DNA of 64,000 bases, from NCBI GenBank assembly GCA_025642065.1, contig JAODUP010000553.1:209212-273211 (forward strand), written 5' to 3'. The notes below the pieces were generated by a model. The model worked only from the letters and a program-made list of their open reading frames with translations, was not told the DNA's origin and made no database searches. The stretch comes from Paralvinella palmiformis. Its lineage: Eukaryota; Annelida; Polychaeta; Terebellida; Alvinellidae. Of the stretch, positions 62,210-64,000 are shown piece by piece (within the stretch, counting starts at the first letter, position 1; each line of letters starts with the position of its first letter). The position numbers were made by a program, and so were the translations under genes.

Positions 62210-62315
62210 AAAGGTGAGTGTTGTGGAACAAGTTGCCAAACCACATTAAACTCGTAGCAGATAAAGACATATTTTGTAAGGTTCTTAAAACGCATTTTCG
62301 CCAGACCACATAAGA
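62210..62315 (+). mobile_element. LINE C-terminal relic
   Basis: One frame gives LWNKLPNHIKLVADKDIF and KVLKTHFRQTT followed by a stop, matching the RT C-terminal block LWNNLP...FK..LKT.LF of CR1/L2-like elements. Confidence 0.55.
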
Positions 62316-62439
62316 GGACAACAATCTAAATACTACATCATACATAGCAAAGTTAATAGACTCAAACGTGTTGTAATAACGACATAACTTTCTTATATTG
62401 GTGTAATAAGGAATCTCGATCAAAATACATATGATGTTT

Positions 62440-62660
62440 GGCACGGCAATATGTGTTATAGGATACATATAGAGAGGCAGCAGGCACAGAGCATCATCAT
62501 ACGTCCACACATCGATACATATATGCGTATACCTATGCATGTGTCTCGGCTAATCATCAGGCCTGTGGGGTCCAGCAAATTCCCTTTTCGCACGCGACAA
62601 ATATGTCACAAATATGTCAGGGGGACTGAATCCCGAGATTTTTCATGCTGAGACATGTGA
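62440..62660 (-). repeat. R1 repeat, partial minus copy
   Basis: The reverse complement matches the 38660-38900 part of R1 (CACATGTCTCAGC, GACATATTTGTCGCGT and the GATGAGTAG region), diverged and 5'-incomplete. Confidence 0.65.
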
Positions 62661-62799
62661 TTAATGTTTACTTTCTTGTAGTTCTGGGAGTATTCCCAGG
62701 CTGTCGCTTGTTTGGCACAGCCCTGTATGGTGGAGTCCTTCTCCGTAGAGCTTCTGTATCTGAAAATTAATTTGTAACGTTCCGGTCGTGGACATAACG

Positions 62800-64000
62800 G
62801 TGCCGAAATTAAAAAAAAGATTCATTATGTGTTGTTTGGCTTTTGCCAGAAGTATGGGTATTTTTTAAATAAGGGGATTATTATGTGTGGAGTGGTTAAT
62901 ATGTTTAATCCGATAGTAGTTTTGTGTTTTGTTTGTAGTGCGTGTTTGTTGAAATTAAGGCAGATGACGATGTCGTTAGCCCTTTTAAGGTCTTTGTCTA
63001 GATCCAAAAAGGCAGTCCAGACTGTGCCGGATGGGATTTTTCTTCTTCTGTTGGTGATGAGGTTTACTAAATGTACAATAGGGATATTGGTCGGTGGTCT
63101 CTCCCACTAGGTTTAGGGATAGGGACGACTAGTGAGGTTTTCCAAAGTTTGGGAATTTGTCCTTCTCTCCATGAATAGTTAAAGAACTTTAGCAGTCTAG
63201 CTTTGACATGGGGGGGGGGAAGGTTTGGAGTGAAAGATATATGTAAGTTCGTCTACTCCAGCGGCGGAGTTTTGTGGAGTTGATAAAACTATTTCCAGTT
63301 CGTGTGGTGTGAAAGGGGTGTCCGTGACTGCGTGTTCACACTTTGCTCGATATATTGAATGCGTTGTGTCTGGTTGTTGTTTTTCTAGAGCTTATTTGAC
63401 CACTTCGGGTAAGGTTTGGTGGTCAGCTCTAGCGGCAGAGGTGTGCAATTTTGTTTGGTTCTTCTTTAGGGTTGATTACTTTCGATTGGGCATATTTATC
63501 CCGGATTGTTTTAATCTCGCGCCAAATTTGCGCCGAGCCGATGCCCCCAGGTTGTTTTCACCAACTGTCAAATTGGTCAAGTTTAATTGTGTGACATTGC
63601 CATCTCGTTTCTCGTTCAGCTGCTCTTAGTTCTGTTCTATTTTGATATGTCGGGTGAGCTTTAAACTTTTGTGTCCGTTTATTGATTTATTTAGTACATC
63701 TCCTTGCTTCTGGTGATAAGAAGGAGCGAGGACGTCTTAGACGATTTTGAAGGATTATGTGAATGGCTGTTGTTGCGGCTTCTTTAACATCAACAGTTAC
63801 TTTATAAATGAGGTCATCTAGAGATAGGTTGTTGTCTACCTCGTCAGCAGATAATTCCTCTGTAAAATGTTTCCAGTTTGCTTTATCGGTGTCTCATTTA
63901 GGTTGTCCTAGGCTGTCTGGTACGTGCCAAAAAGCGTCATATAGTATTATTACTGTGGCTATGTGGCCTGAGGTTAGAGATTCTAATTGGCTCCAGTCTG
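62800..64000 (-). mobile_element. Decayed LINE leaving the right edge (Jockey/I/R1-like)
   Basis: Read on the minus strand from the edge: KANWKHFTEELSADEVDNNL, AERETRWQCHTIKLDQF and IGSAQIWREIKTIRDKY form the linker between endonuclease and RT. Then come AAGVDELTYIF, LLKFFNYSWREGQIPKLWK and LVVPIPKPSGRDHRPISLL, followed after shifts by the AFLDLDK block. The stops show it is dead. The 5' part lies outside the window. Confidence 0.75.

Overview
This is animal nuclear DNA, not bacterial. It is AT-rich and full of long microsatellites ((TA)n, (CA)n, (GA)n, ACTG, CATA), with spliced genes, canonical GT-AG introns and many retroelements and DNA transposons. The gene families seen are an SRCR protein, a fibrinogen-domain lectin (FREP-like), a TRIM-NHL ubiquitin ligase and a multiple-EGF exon. 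Together with tRNA-derived SINEs ending in (ATC)n, they fit a lophotrochozoan, most likely a mollusc. Species and class cannot be fixed from the sequence alone.

Layout. 0-9.4 kb: repeats only, namely a 3' LINE fragment split by a SINE, a decayed Tc1 transposon, microsatellites, and a duplicated LTR-like repeat (R1). 9.4-16.5 kb: a complete three-exon, minus-strand gene for a small secreted group A SRCR protein. Its introns hold a Tigger-type MITE, a LINE fragment and several SINEs. 17-23 kb: ACTG satellite, SINEs, a Penelope-like element preceded by an SGNH-like ORF, and a short hAT element with intact target duplication. 23.4 kb: one EGF-like exon. 25-28 kb: a second ACTG satellite, a 250-bp hairpin and SINE pieces. 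29.4-31.9 kb: an intact TRIM-NHL gene on the minus strand. 32.5-44 kb: two LINE fragments, R1, and clusters of a 16-bp inverted/tandem motif. 44.5-45.6 kb and 53.9-56 kb: two inverted, decayed copies of a fibrinogen-related lectin gene. 48-50 kb: LINE and pogo/Tigger remnants. 56-64 kb: a diverged tandem duplication, CATA satellite, an L1/Tx1-type LINE, and at the right edge a further LINE that leaves the window.

The protein-coding content points to innate recognition (SRCR, fibrinogen lectin, TRIM), but these are separate genes in both orientations and nothing shows that they act as one system. The most notable observations are the mosaic identity of the two fibrinogen gene copies, a SINE that appears to have carried downstream sequence to a new site, the SGNH-plus-Penelope arrangement, and the long hairpin with a microsatellite loop. 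Several single-base frameshifts and two homopolymer-rich patches suggest that part of the assembly has low base accuracy, so pseudogene calls should be read with that in mind.
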